The notes below the pieces were generated by a model, which did not search any database, was not told where the DNA came from, and saw only the letters and a program-made list of their open reading frames with translations. Source: Micromonospora chersina (GTDB taxonomy: Bacteria > Actinomycetota > Actinomycetes > Mycobacteriales > Micromonosporaceae). Taken from it: a stretch of 64,000 nt of DNA. Shown piece by piece: positions 26,237 through 33,339 of the stretch. Numbering within the stretch: position 1 is the stretch's first letter; every line of letters begins with the position of its first letter. The stretch spans positions 806,001 through 870,000 of the forward strand of contig NZ_FMIB01000002.1 of NCBI RefSeq assembly GCF_900091475.1. Direction: 5' to 3'. The position numbers and the translations under genes are program-made.

Positions 26237-27025
26237 TCACGGCCACCGGGCCAACGCGTCGGGGCGGCGCGCCGCGGCCCGCCGGTCCCGCAGCCCCCAC
26301 GTGGTGATCCGCCACAGCGCCTCCGCCACGATCAGCGGGCTCATCTTGCTGTCGCCGTGCTCCCGCTCGGCGAAGGTGATCGGCACCTCGACCATGCGCA
26401 CCCCGGCGCGGTGCGCCAGCCGGGACAGCTCCACCTGGAACGCGTACCCCTGCGAGCGCACCGAGGCCAGGTCGATGGCGTCCAGCGCGGCCGCCCGGTA
26501 CACCCGGTAGCCGCCCGTGGCGTCGGAGACGGGCACGCCCAGCGCGAGCCGCGCGTACAGGTTCCCGGCCCGGGACAGCAGCAGCCGCCGCAGCGGCCAG
26601 TTCAGCACCCGCGCCCCGCGCGTCCACCGGGAGCCGATCACCATGTCGGCGTCGCGGGCGGCGTCCAGCAGCGCGGGCAGGTCCTCCGGGGCGTGCGAGC
26701 CGTCGGCGTCCATCTCCACCACGGCGTCGTAGCCGCGCCGGCGGGCCCAGGCGAAACCGGCCAGGTAGGCCGCGCCGAGCCCTTCCTTGCCGGGACGGTG
26801 CAGGACGTGCACCTGCGGGTCGGCGCCGGCCAGCCCGTCGGCGATCGCGCCGGTGCCGTCGGGGCTGTTGTCGTCGGCGACGAGGACGTCCACCGCCGGG
26901 GCGGCCTCCCGTACCCGGGCGACGATCCGGTCGACGTTGTCGGCCTCGTTGTAGGTGGGAATGACCACGAGGACCCGTCCCACCCCGGGATGGCCGACCG
27001 TGCGCCTGTCGGCTGTCACGCCCAC
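26237..27025 (-). CDS. ppm1: polyprenol monophosphomannose synthase
   Basis: A 262-residue GT2 enzyme of the dolichol-phosphate mannose synthase type. It shows VLVVIPTYNEADNVDRIV, VLVADDNSPDGTG, VVEMDADGSHAPEDLP (metal-binding DAD), GSRWTRGARVLNWPLRRLLLSRAGNLYAR, and VEVPITFAEREHGDSKMS. It moves mannose from GDP-mannose to polyprenyl phosphate, feeding lipomannan and protein mannosylation. In mycobacteria this domain is fused to the Lnt domain; here the two are separate genes 26 bases apart. GTG 27025 has GGGAGG nine bases upstream. Confidence 0.93.
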   Translation of the reverse strand: MGVTADRRTVGHPGVGRVLVVIPTYNEADNVDRIVARVREAAPAVDVLVADDNSPDGTGAIADGLAGADPQVHVLHRPGKEGLGAAYLAGFAWARRRGYDAVVEMDADGSHAPEDLPALLDAARDADMVIGSRWTRGARVLNWPLRRLLLSRAGNLYARLALGVPVSDATGGYRVYRAAALDAIDLASVRSQGYAFQVELSRLAHRAGVRMVEVPITFAEREHGDSKMSPLIVAEALWRITTWGLRDRRAAARRPDALARWP

Positions 27026-27051
27026 CGTGTACCGCCTCCCCGCTCGTCGTC

Positions 27052-28656
27052 CTAGCCCGGGTCGACCTCCCGGCGGCGGCGCAGCACGGCCGCGCCGGCC
27101 AGGGCCGCGACGGCCAGCGCCGCGAGGGCCACCTCGGGCCACACCCCCGCCGTGGTGGCCGGGGTACGCCCGTCGCCGAGCCGCATCTGCCGCACCACCA
27201 CCGCGGCGGTGTTGAACCCGGTCGCCCCGTCTACCCGCCCGTCGGGGGAAACGAACCCGGACACCCCGACCGTGGAGGCCATCAGGGCGGCGCGACCGTG
27301 CTCGACGGCACGCAGCCGCACCATGGCCAACTGCTGGCGGGCCTCGGCCACGTCGAAGGTGGCGTTGTTGGTCTGCACCACGAGCAGCTGCGCGCCGCCG
27401 GTGACGGTGTCCCGGACGATGCCGTCGTAGGCGACCTCGAAGCAGATCACGTCGCCGAGGGTGGCCACGCCGGTGTCCAGCACGCCGGGGGTGCTGCCGG
27501 GGACGAAGTCGGAGCGGACCCGGTCGACCTCGGAGCTGACCATCCGGGCGATCTCGCGCAGCGGCACGTACTCGGCGAACGGCACGGGGTGCCGCTTGGT
27601 GTAGAGCTGCTCCAGGTCGGCGCCGCTGCCGGGCCGCCACAGCAGGCCGGCGTTGCGGACCTGACCCTCGCCGGGGCCGAGGAGCACGGCGCCGACCAGG
27701 ATCGGCGCGCCGATCGCGTCGGCGGCCTGGGAGATGCGCTCGCCGGCGCCGGGGTTGCGCAGCGGGTCGATGTCGCTGGAGTTCTCCGGCCACACCACCA
27801 GGTCGGGGCGGCGTTGTGTCCCGGCGGCGACCTGTTCGGCCAGTTTCAGGGTGGCGTCGACGTGGTTGTTCAGCACCGCCTGCCGTTGGGCGTTGAAGTC
27901 CAGCCCGAGGCGGGGCACGTTGCCCTGGACGATGGCGACGGTGACGGTGTCGCCGCCGCCGCGTACCCCGGTCGGGACGGCGGTGCCGGCGGCGAGCACC
28001 GCGGCGAGGGCGGCCGCCAGCCCGGCCACCGGCCGCCACAGCCCGGCGGGACTACGCCAGTCCCGCCACGCCAGGGCGAGCAGGATCCCGCCCGCGACGG
28101 CGACGGCGAACGTGACCAGCGGGGCGCCGCCGAGCGCGGCCAGCCGCAGCAGCGGGGACGTGTCCTGGCTGAACGCCAGCCGCCCCCACGGGAACCCGCC
28201 GAACGGGGTGCGGTCGCGCAGCGCCTCCTGGCCCACCCACAGCACACCGGTGACCAGGGGCCATACCGCGCGGTGCCGGTCGACAAGCGGGGACACCCAG
28301 GCGGTGGCGGCGCCGAGCAGCGCCAGGTAGCCGGCCTGGAGCAGGGACAGCAGCAGCCACGGCAGGTAGCCGGTGTGCAGGTTGGTCCACTCCAGCAGCG
28401 GCGCGAACAGCGCCACACCGGCGAGGAAGCCCAGCCCGGCGCCGGCGCGCAGCCGCCGCCGGTGCGCCGCGGCGGCGAGCAGCGCCACACCGACCGGGGC
28501 GAGGGGCCACAGCCCGTACGGGGGGAAGGCGACAAGAAGCGCCAGACCGGCCAGCAGGGCCGCCGGGACGGCCAGTTTCAGCGGCAGGGGACGCCCGCCG
28601 TCGCCCGGGCGTGCCCCGTCGGTGGCACGCGTCTCTTCCCGGTCCAGCGTCGTCAC
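27052..28656 (-). CDS. lnt: apolipoprotein N-acyltransferase
   Basis: A protein of about 534 residues with six N-terminal spans and a C-terminal nitrilase-like domain. The catalytic triad is visible: Glu in VVWPENSSDIDPL, Lys in YTKRHPVPFAEYVPLRE, Cys in GDVICFEVAYDGIV. It adds a third acyl chain to the N-terminal Cys of lipoproteins on the outer face of the membrane. It partners the mannosyltransferase gene, as in the fused mycobacterial Ppm1. GTG 28656 has GAGG upstream; GTG 28662 overlaps that site. A putative lipoprotein gene lies 0.9 kb away. Confidence 0.93.
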   Translation of the reverse strand: MTTLDREETRATDGARPGDGGRPLPLKLAVPAALLAGLALLVAFPPYGLWPLAPVGVALLAAAAHRRRLRAGAGLGFLAGVALFAPLLEWTNLHTGYLPWLLLSLLQAGYLALLGAATAWVSPLVDRHRAVWPLVTGVLWVGQEALRDRTPFGGFPWGRLAFSQDTSPLLRLAALGGAPLVTFAVAVAGGILLALAWRDWRSPAGLWRPVAGLAAALAAVLAAGTAVPTGVRGGGDTVTVAIVQGNVPRLGLDFNAQRQAVLNNHVDATLKLAEQVAAGTQRRPDLVVWPENSSDIDPLRNPGAGERISQAADAIGAPILVGAVLLGPGEGQVRNAGLLWRPGSGADLEQLYTKRHPVPFAEYVPLREIARMVSSEVDRVRSDFVPGSTPGVLDTGVATLGDVICFEVAYDGIVRDTVTGGAQLLVVQTNNATFDVAEARQQLAMVRLRAVEHGRAALMASTVGVSGFVSPDGRVDGATGFNTAAVVVRQMRLGDGRTPATTAGVWPEVALAALAVAALAGAAVLRRRREVDPG

Positions 28657-28724
28657 CGGCACCTCACCACGATCACGCGCCGAAGGCTACCCGGCGGGGA
28701 CGCCCGTCGGCCCGTCCGGGCCGG

Positions 28725-29123
28725 TCAGTGCGGCAGCCGGATGACCGGCAGGTCGTCGTCGCCGTAGCGGGTCTCACCGGTGAGGATGGGGGCGTCGTGG
28801 TCGAGGCAGGCCAGCACGGTGGCGGCCAGGTCGGCGCGGCCGGTGAAGCCCCGCCAGTACGCCAGCTCCTGCCACGACCCGCCCGCGGTGCCCAGCACGG
28901 CGCAGGCGTCGAGGGCGAGCAGCCGACGCAACGCGGCCCGGTCCTTCGGGTCGTCCACGGCCGCGTACGCCTCGGCGGCGGCGACCGCGCTCACCCCGAA
29001 GCGCACCCCGTCGGCGATCACCTCGTGCAGGGTCTCCCCCACGTGCACCGACCCGGCCAGGTAGGCGAGCAGCGCCGACCGGTCGAGGATCAGCCGCACG
29101 GGCGGGAGGTCCGCGTCGCTCAT
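28725..29123 (-). CDS. PIN-domain toxin (VapC-like)
   Basis: A 132-residue PIN-like protein. It starts LILDRSALLAYLAGSVHVGETLHEVI, with the first acidic residue in ILD and Glu in HVGETL. Later acidic residues sit in DHDAPILTGETRYGDDD. VapC toxins are Mg-dependent RNases. Its start overlaps the upstream gene's stop by four bases (ATGA), the usual coupling of an antitoxin-toxin pair. The PIN fold is judged from short motifs, so the RNase activity is an inference. Confidence 0.75.
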   Translation of the reverse strand: MSDADLPPVRLILDRSALLAYLAGSVHVGETLHEVIADGVRFGVSAVAAAEAYAAVDDPKDRAALRRLLALDACAVLGTAGGSWQELAYWRGFTGRADLAATVLACLDHDAPILTGETRYGDDDLPVIRLPH

Positions 29124-29422
29124 GCGGCGCTTACCCGCCCGGCGTGGTCCTCGTCGTCGGCGTGCCGCACCCGCTCACGGGTCGCCTCGTAGCGCTCGGC
29201 CGGCCAGGCGACGTCGACGGCGGCGCGCGCCGCCCGGGCGCGGGCGACGCCCTCCTCGGCGACCGGGATGCCCTGGTGGGCCAGTTCGGCGTCGAGGGCT
29301 TCCCGGCGCATCAGCGCCCGTGCGGCGTCGACCAGGAAGGCACTGGCGTTGGGTTCACGTTCGAGGCGCTCGGCGACGTCCGGGGGAACCGAGATCGAAA
29401 GTTTCCGCACCGCTCCGGTCAT
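29120..29422 (-). CDS. VapB-like antitoxin
   Basis: A 100-residue protein. The first half (VRKLSISVPPDVAERLEREPNASAFLVDAARALMRRE) is a ribbon-helix-helix-like DNA-binding unit. The acidic, extended second half would wrap the toxin. The gene precedes the PIN toxin and overlaps it by four bases. The pair probably represses its own promoter. ATG 29422 is the first Met directly before the ribbon strand. Confidence 0.75.
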   Translation of the reverse strand: MTGAVRKLSISVPPDVAERLEREPNASAFLVDAARALMRREALDAELAHQGIPVAEEGVARARAARAAVDVAWPAERYEATRERVRHADDEDHAGRVSAA

Positions 29423-29546
29423 ACCACGCAGCATAGCCGGTAGCACCGGATGTCGAGGGCCGTCCGCGGTGGCTGTCGCATCCAGGGATTTACCTGGTTG
29501 AGCGGTGGGTACATCGGCGGGCGGGCCGACCCGAGGGAGGTGCCCG

Positions 29547-30314
29547 GTGAGACTGCGTCTGTCGGTGGCGACCATGCTCGCCCTCCAACTCACCCTGACC
29601 GGTTGCGGTGTGGCGTGGGACCTCGCCGGCGGCGGCGCCGAGGCGTCCCCGACGCCGGACTCGGCCGGGGCGCTGCGCACCGCCGCCGAGGCGCTGGACC
29701 GCGGCCCGTACAGCTTCCAGTTCCGCACCCACGACACCATCGGGGTGGGCGCGGTGGACGGCGCCAACGGCTGGCTGCGGTTGCGGGCCGTCGGGGGCGA
29801 CGCCGGCAAGGCCCGCGTGACGTTCGAGGTGCTGCACCGCGACGGCGTGCACCTGGCGCGCAGCAACCCGCTGACCGGGGACCGGTGGACCCGGATCGAC
29901 GTACGCAAGGTCGACCCGGCGGCCCGCGCCCGCCTGGAGCGGTTCGGCGACCCGGCGCACGCGACCGACCTGTTCGCCGGCGTCGTGTCCGCCGAGCCGA
30001 CCGGGACCGGCCGCTACCGCGGCACCCTGGACCTCACGCGGGTCCCGGGTGTGGAGCACAACGGGCTGGTGGACGAGAAGCGCCTCGCCGCGCTCACCGC
30101 GCAGCAGCGGGCGGCCGTCGCGTTCGAGGCGTCGGTGGACGACCAGCAACGGCTGCTCGGCCTGCGGTTCACGCTGCCGGCCGCCGGCGGTGAGCCGGAG
30201 CAGCCGTCGGAGATCAGCTACTCGCAGCACGGGTTCAAGCCGGATCTCGGCGCGCCGTTCGAGGGACGGATCGATCCCGCCCCGGCCGCCGTCTACGAGG
30301 TCCTCAACGGCTGA
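29547..30314 (+). CDS. putative lipoprotein (LppX/LprAFG-like)
   Basis: A 255-residue secreted protein. The signal peptide ends in a lipobox (LTGC, Cys20), so the mature protein should be lipidated and anchored outside the membrane. After a short Ala/Pro/Thr linker, the body has alternating strands such as YSFQFRTHDTIGVGAVDGANGWLRLRA and RYRGTLDLTRVPGVEHNGL. This resembles the LppX/LprG lipid-carrier fold. The match is by pattern and moderate. GTG 29547 has GGGAGG six bases upstream. A bidirectional hairpin follows. Confidence 0.75.
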   Translation: MRLRLSVATMLALQLTLTGCGVAWDLAGGGAEASPTPDSAGALRTAAEALDRGPYSFQFRTHDTIGVGAVDGANGWLRLRAVGGDAGKARVTFEVLHRDGVHLARSNPLTGDRWTRIDVRKVDPAARARLERFGDPAHATDLFAGVVSAEPTGTGRYRGTLDLTRVPGVEHNGLVDEKRLAALTAQQRAAVAFEASVDDQQRLLGLRFTLPAAGGEPEQPSEISYSQHGFKPDLGAPFEGRIDPAPAAVYEVLNG

Positions 30315-30326
30315 TCCGGGGGAACG

Positions 30327-30617
30327 AAAATCGGGGCGCGGCTCGCGCCGCGCCCCGATGCTCCCAGGCCCTTCCCGGCCGGTGGGGCGAGGGCGATCGG
30401 CGCCGACCTTCGGACCGACCCGACGTGGACTGGCTGCCCCCGCCTGGCCGTTGTCTACTGGCCGTTCCTCTCACCCTGCCCGTACACCGGTAACCGCGGC
30501 CGGTTCGCGCCGCCCCGCCGACCCCCGCCCGCTGGACCTGGCCGCCGCAACCTTCCGGTCGCTCGGCCAGCGGACGAAGGGACGAAGCGAACAGCAGCCG
30601 CTTCCCGTGGTAGGACT
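30327..30617 (-). ncRNA. candidate structured small RNA, about 290 nt
   Basis: This 300-base stretch has no credible ORF. On the minus strand it is bracketed by a promoter (30623-30653) and an intrinsic terminator whose T run (TTTTCGTT) reads only on that strand. The predicted transcript starts near 30617 (CTTTGAGTCC) and contains a direct repeat CGGCCAG-TAGACAA-CGGCCAG and complementary 5'/3' segments (CCCTTC with GAAGGG). Size and setting recall the Ms1/6S-like RNAs of actinobacteria that bind RNA polymerase, but I cannot confirm the family. It does not match what I remember of tmRNA, RNase P RNA, SRP RNA or a cobalamin riboswitch. Confidence 0.5.
30330..30359 (-). terminator. terminator for the small RNA and for the lipoprotein gene
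   Basis: ATCGGGGCGCGGC and GCCGCGCCCCGAT form a perfect 13-pair stem with a four-base loop. On the minus strand it is followed by TTTTCGTT, so it is a canonical terminator in that direction. It can also stop plus-strand transcripts from the lipoprotein gene. Confidence 0.85.
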
Positions 30618-30622
30618 CAAAG

Positions 30623-30653
30623 ACGGTACGGCGTGCACCCCCGCCGCTGTCAA
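30623..30653 (-). promoter_or_regulatory. minus-strand housekeeping-type promoter
   Basis: TTGACA (30653-30648) is a perfect -35 box. TACCGT (30628-30623) fits the actinobacterial TAnnnT -10 box with a slightly long 19-base spacer. A start near 30617-30615 would make the RNA described at 30327-30617. Confidence 0.5.
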
Positions 30654-30676
30654 CCCACCCGGGCCTGTCGTGTGTT

Positions 30677-30693
30677 GCGACACGGCGTGTCGC
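30677..30693. promoter_or_regulatory. perfect dyad after the aminomutase operon
   Basis: GCGACAC-GGC-GTGTCGC lies between the 3' end of the lysine operon (30760) and the small-RNA promoter. It could be a weak terminator for the operon or an operator controlling the small RNA. In 30694-30759 I see nothing else. Confidence 0.4.
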
Positions 30694-30759
30694 GTCGGCG
30701 AGTCTCGATACGCGTCAGGCGTCGGCGACCGGCTCCCCACCGAACAGTTCCCGGCGCGC

Positions 30760-32094
30760 TCAGCCGGCCAGGTGCCGGCGCAGCAGCGTGGCCGCCGCGT
30801 CGGGGTGGTCGGCGGCGAGCAGCCCACCGGCGGCCAGGACGTAGTCGACGTCGACGACGGCGCGGGCGGCCCGGGGCAGCGGCCACCCACCGGCGTGGTC
30901 GCCGAGCACCGCGGCGAGCACCGCGGCGGCGTCGCCGGGCGCGGCGTGCCGCAGCACCCCGCCGGAACCGACCATGACCTTGATGTCGCGCAGGTCCCGG
31001 CCGGCGCGTTCGCCGGTGGCGGCGCCGCGGGCGTGCCGGCGCAGCGCCACCGTCGCGGCGAGCGCGGCGATGCGCCGGTCGGCGGCCCGGTCGGCGTCGC
31101 CGGCGGGCAGGAACCCGGGGTCGGCGGCCCGCACGGCCGCCGCGGCCGCCAGGTCGTCGGCCTCCCCCGCGGCGAGCAGCCGCTCCTCGGCGGCGGCGCG
31201 GACCACGCCGGGGGCGCTCCACCGCATGCCGAGGTCCCCCTCGACGGTGCGGGCCCGCCACAGCGTGCCGGCGACCTCCTGGCTGGGGCCGCTGTCCCGC
31301 TCGTCGGGGGTGAGCACCGAGTACACGTCGGTGGTGGCCCCGCCGACGTCGACGACGGCCAGGTCCCCGCCGAGGGCGTCGGCGAGGACCTCCACGCCGG
31401 TGAGCACCGCGTCGGGGGTGGCGGCCCGCACCAGCCGCGCGAACCGGCCGCCGCGGGACAGTTTCTTGCCGCCGATGACGTGCCGCAGGAACACCTCCCG
31501 GATCGCGGCGCGGGCCGGCGCGGGGGTGAGCACCCCGATGCGGGGCAGCACGTTGTCGGCGGCGGTGACCGGCACCTTCGCCGCGGCCAGCAGGGCGTGC
31601 AGGTCGTCGCGGACGTCGGCGTTGCCGGCGAGGACCACCGGCACCCGCCAGCGCGCCCGCGCCAGCCGGGTGGCGTTGTGGGTGAGGGTGTCCGCGTCGC
31701 CGCCGTCGGTGCCGCCCACGAGCAGCACCACGTCGGGGCGGGCGGCGCGCAGCGCGGTCAGGTCGGCCTGACCGAGGCGCCCGGCGGCCACGTGCACCAC
31801 GTTTGCCCCCGCGGACAGCCCGACCCGCCGGCCGGCCTGCGCGGTCACGAGGGGCTCGTAGCCGATGACGGCCAGGCGCAGGCCACCGCCGGCCGACGAG
31901 CAGACGTACCAGGGCAGGTCCCCGGCGGCCAGTCCGGCGGTGGCGGCGCCGACGGCGGCGTCCAGGCCGTGCAGCACGTCGGTGCCCACGGTGGTCGGGG
32001 CGGCCGCCGCGCCGACCAGGCGGCCGCCGTCGAGGTCGACCACCGCGGCCTTGGTGTACGTCGACCCGACGTCGGCGCAGACGGCGAGGTTCAC
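30760..32094 (-). CDS. MutL/GlmL-family ASKHA protein, probable aminomutase reactivase
   Basis: A 444-residue protein with the actin-like ATPase fold of the glutamate mutase L family. It has CADVGSTYTKAAVVDLDGG (phosphate 1), VVLLVGGTDGGDADTL, LAVVDVGGATTDVYSV (phosphate 2), and VMVGSGGVLRHA near the end. In clostridial lysine fermenters a gene of this kind (kamB) sits in the 5,6-aminomutase operon and is thought to help reactivate the B12 enzyme. It is last in the operon, 46 bases after kal. The reactivase role is inferred from context. GTG 32094 is chosen because the conserved fold begins right after it. Confidence 0.85.
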   Translation of the reverse strand: MNLAVCADVGSTYTKAAVVDLDGGRLVGAAAAPTTVGTDVLHGLDAAVGAATAGLAAGDLPWYVCSSAGGGLRLAVIGYEPLVTAQAGRRVGLSAGANVVHVAAGRLGQADLTALRAARPDVVLLVGGTDGGDADTLTHNATRLARARWRVPVVLAGNADVRDDLHALLAAAKVPVTAADNVLPRIGVLTPAPARAAIREVFLRHVIGGKKLSRGGRFARLVRAATPDAVLTGVEVLADALGGDLAVVDVGGATTDVYSVLTPDERDSGPSQEVAGTLWRARTVEGDLGMRWSAPGVVRAAAEERLLAAGEADDLAAAAAVRAADPGFLPAGDADRAADRRIAALAATVALRRHARGAATGERAGRDLRDIKVMVGSGGVLRHAAPGDAAAVLAAVLGDHAGGWPLPRAARAVVDVDYVLAAGGLLAADHPDAAATLLRRHLAG

Positions 32095-32140
32095 GCGGAG
32101 TTGTCCTTCGTTCGCGACCGCGCGGCTCGCAAACCCGCGC

Positions 32141-32533
32141 TCACGCCGCCGGGGGGACGACAACCGTGCCGGTCGCGGTGACCGCCACGATCGGCTCGGC
32201 GAGGACCTCGGCGGCCGACTCGGACTTGTCGGGGCGGCCCCGGCACACCACCCGGGCGGCGAAGTCGATGGTGCGGCTGCGGGTGCCGACCCGGGTGACG
32301 GTGGCGACCACCTCCAGCACGTCACCGGCCTTCATGGGCGCCTTGAACTGCACGTCGGAGTAGGAGGCGAACAACCCCTCGTCGCCGTCGGTGCGGATGC
32401 ACACCTCGGTGGCGACGTCCCCGAACAACCCCAGCGCGTACGCGCCGTCGACCAGGTTGCCCGCGTAGTGGGCGTGGGAGTACGGCACGTACCGGCGGTG
32501 GGTGACGGTCAGGCCGACCCGGGAGTCGCTCAT
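32141..32533 (-). CDS. kal: 3-aminobutyryl-CoA ammonia lyase (hotdog fold)
   Basis: A 130-residue hotdog-fold protein. The conserved stretch HAHYAGNLVDGAYALGLFGDVATEVCIRTDGDEGLFASYSDVQF closely follows what I remember of clostridial Kal. Kal removes ammonia from 3-aminobutyryl-CoA to give crotonyl-CoA, a late step of lysine fermentation. It overlaps kamE by four bases. With Kal present but Kce absent from the window, the pathway is split; Kce may be elsewhere in the genome. Confidence 0.85.
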   Translation of the reverse strand: MSDSRVGLTVTHRRYVPYSHAHYAGNLVDGAYALGLFGDVATEVCIRTDGDEGLFASYSDVQFKAPMKAGDVLEVVATVTRVGTRSRTIDFAARVVCRGRPDKSESAAEVLAEPIVAVTATGTVVVPPAA

Positions 32534-33339
32534 GCTCTCGCCTTCTTCTCGGTGATCAGGGCGTGCACCAGGTAGCTGGCGACCTCGCCGGGGGTGGTGC
32601 CGCGACCGAAGATCCGGTCGACGCCCAGCTCCCCGGTCATGGTCTCGTCGAAGCGGGGCCCGCCGACGATCAGCAGGGGCCGCTTGCCGGCGGGCATGGC
32701 CTCCCGGAACGCGGCGGACATCTCCCGGGTGTTGTGCAGGTGCGCGTCGCGTTGCGTGACGACCTGGGAGACCAGCACGGCGTCGGCCTTCTCCCGCCGG
32801 GCCGCCTCCACCAGCTCCGGGACGCTGACCTGCGCGCCCAGGTTGGTGACCTTCAGCTCCCGGTAGTACTCCAGGCCCTTCTCCCCGGCAATGCCCTTCA
32901 CGTTGAGGATCGCGTCGATGCCGACGGTGTGCGCGTCGGTGCCGATGCAGGCGCCCACCACGGACAGCTTGCGGCGCATCTTCTGCTTCACCACCGTGTT
33001 GACCTCCTTGGCCGACAGCAGCGGGAAGTCCCGTTCCACCACCTGCACCTTGTCGAGGTCGACGAGGTGGTTCACCCGCCCGTAGACGACGAAGAAGGTG
33101 AACCCGTCGCCCATCTGCTTGGCGTGGACCAGCATCGCCGGGTCGATGCCCATCTTGTTGGCCAGCTGCACGGCGGCGCCCTCGGCGCGCTTGTCGTGCG
33201 GCACCGGCAACGTGAACGACACCTGCACCATGCCGTCGCCGGTGGTGTCCCCGTACGGCCGGACGATCTTCTTCTCCGTCATGGCGCGCTGGCCGGGCAT
33301 GCCCTCACGGCCCTCGCTTCGCTCGGTGCGTTCGCTCAT
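32530..33339 (-). CDS. kamE: D-lysine 5,6-aminomutase beta (B12-binding) subunit
   Basis: A 269-residue subunit. An OAM dimerisation region (IVRPYGDTTGDGMVQVSFTLPVPHDKR) comes first, followed by a B12-binding Rossmann domain. His137 in GTDAHTVGID corresponds to the cobalt ligand, and Lys148 in LNVKG to the PLP lysine (His133 and Lys144 in the clostridial enzyme, a constant offset of four). The enzyme moves the terminal amino group of beta- or D-lysine from C6 to C5. It overlaps kamD (ATGA) and kal. The start at 33339 has GGAG upstream; its first 19 residues come from an odd GAGCGA-rich stretch. Confidence 0.95.
   Translation of the reverse strand: MSERTERSEGREGMPGQRAMTEKKIVRPYGDTTGDGMVQVSFTLPVPHDKRAEGAAVQLANKMGIDPAMLVHAKQMGDGFTFFVVYGRVNHLVDLDKVQVVERDFPLLSAKEVNTVVKQKMRRKLSVVGACIGTDAHTVGIDAILNVKGIAGEKGLEYYRELKVTNLGAQVSVPELVEAARREKADAVLVSQVVTQRDAHLHNTREMSAAFREAMPAGKRPLLIVGGPRFDETMTGELGVDRIFGRGTTPGEVASYLVHALITEKKARA

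Noticed and set aside
30380..30650. Cobalamin riboswitch for the B12-dependent aminomutase operon, or tmRNA / RNase P RNA
   Set aside because: The stretch lies 3' of the operon, not before it, no B12-box-like sequence was found, and neither the tmRNA tag frame nor RNase P conserved cores are visible.
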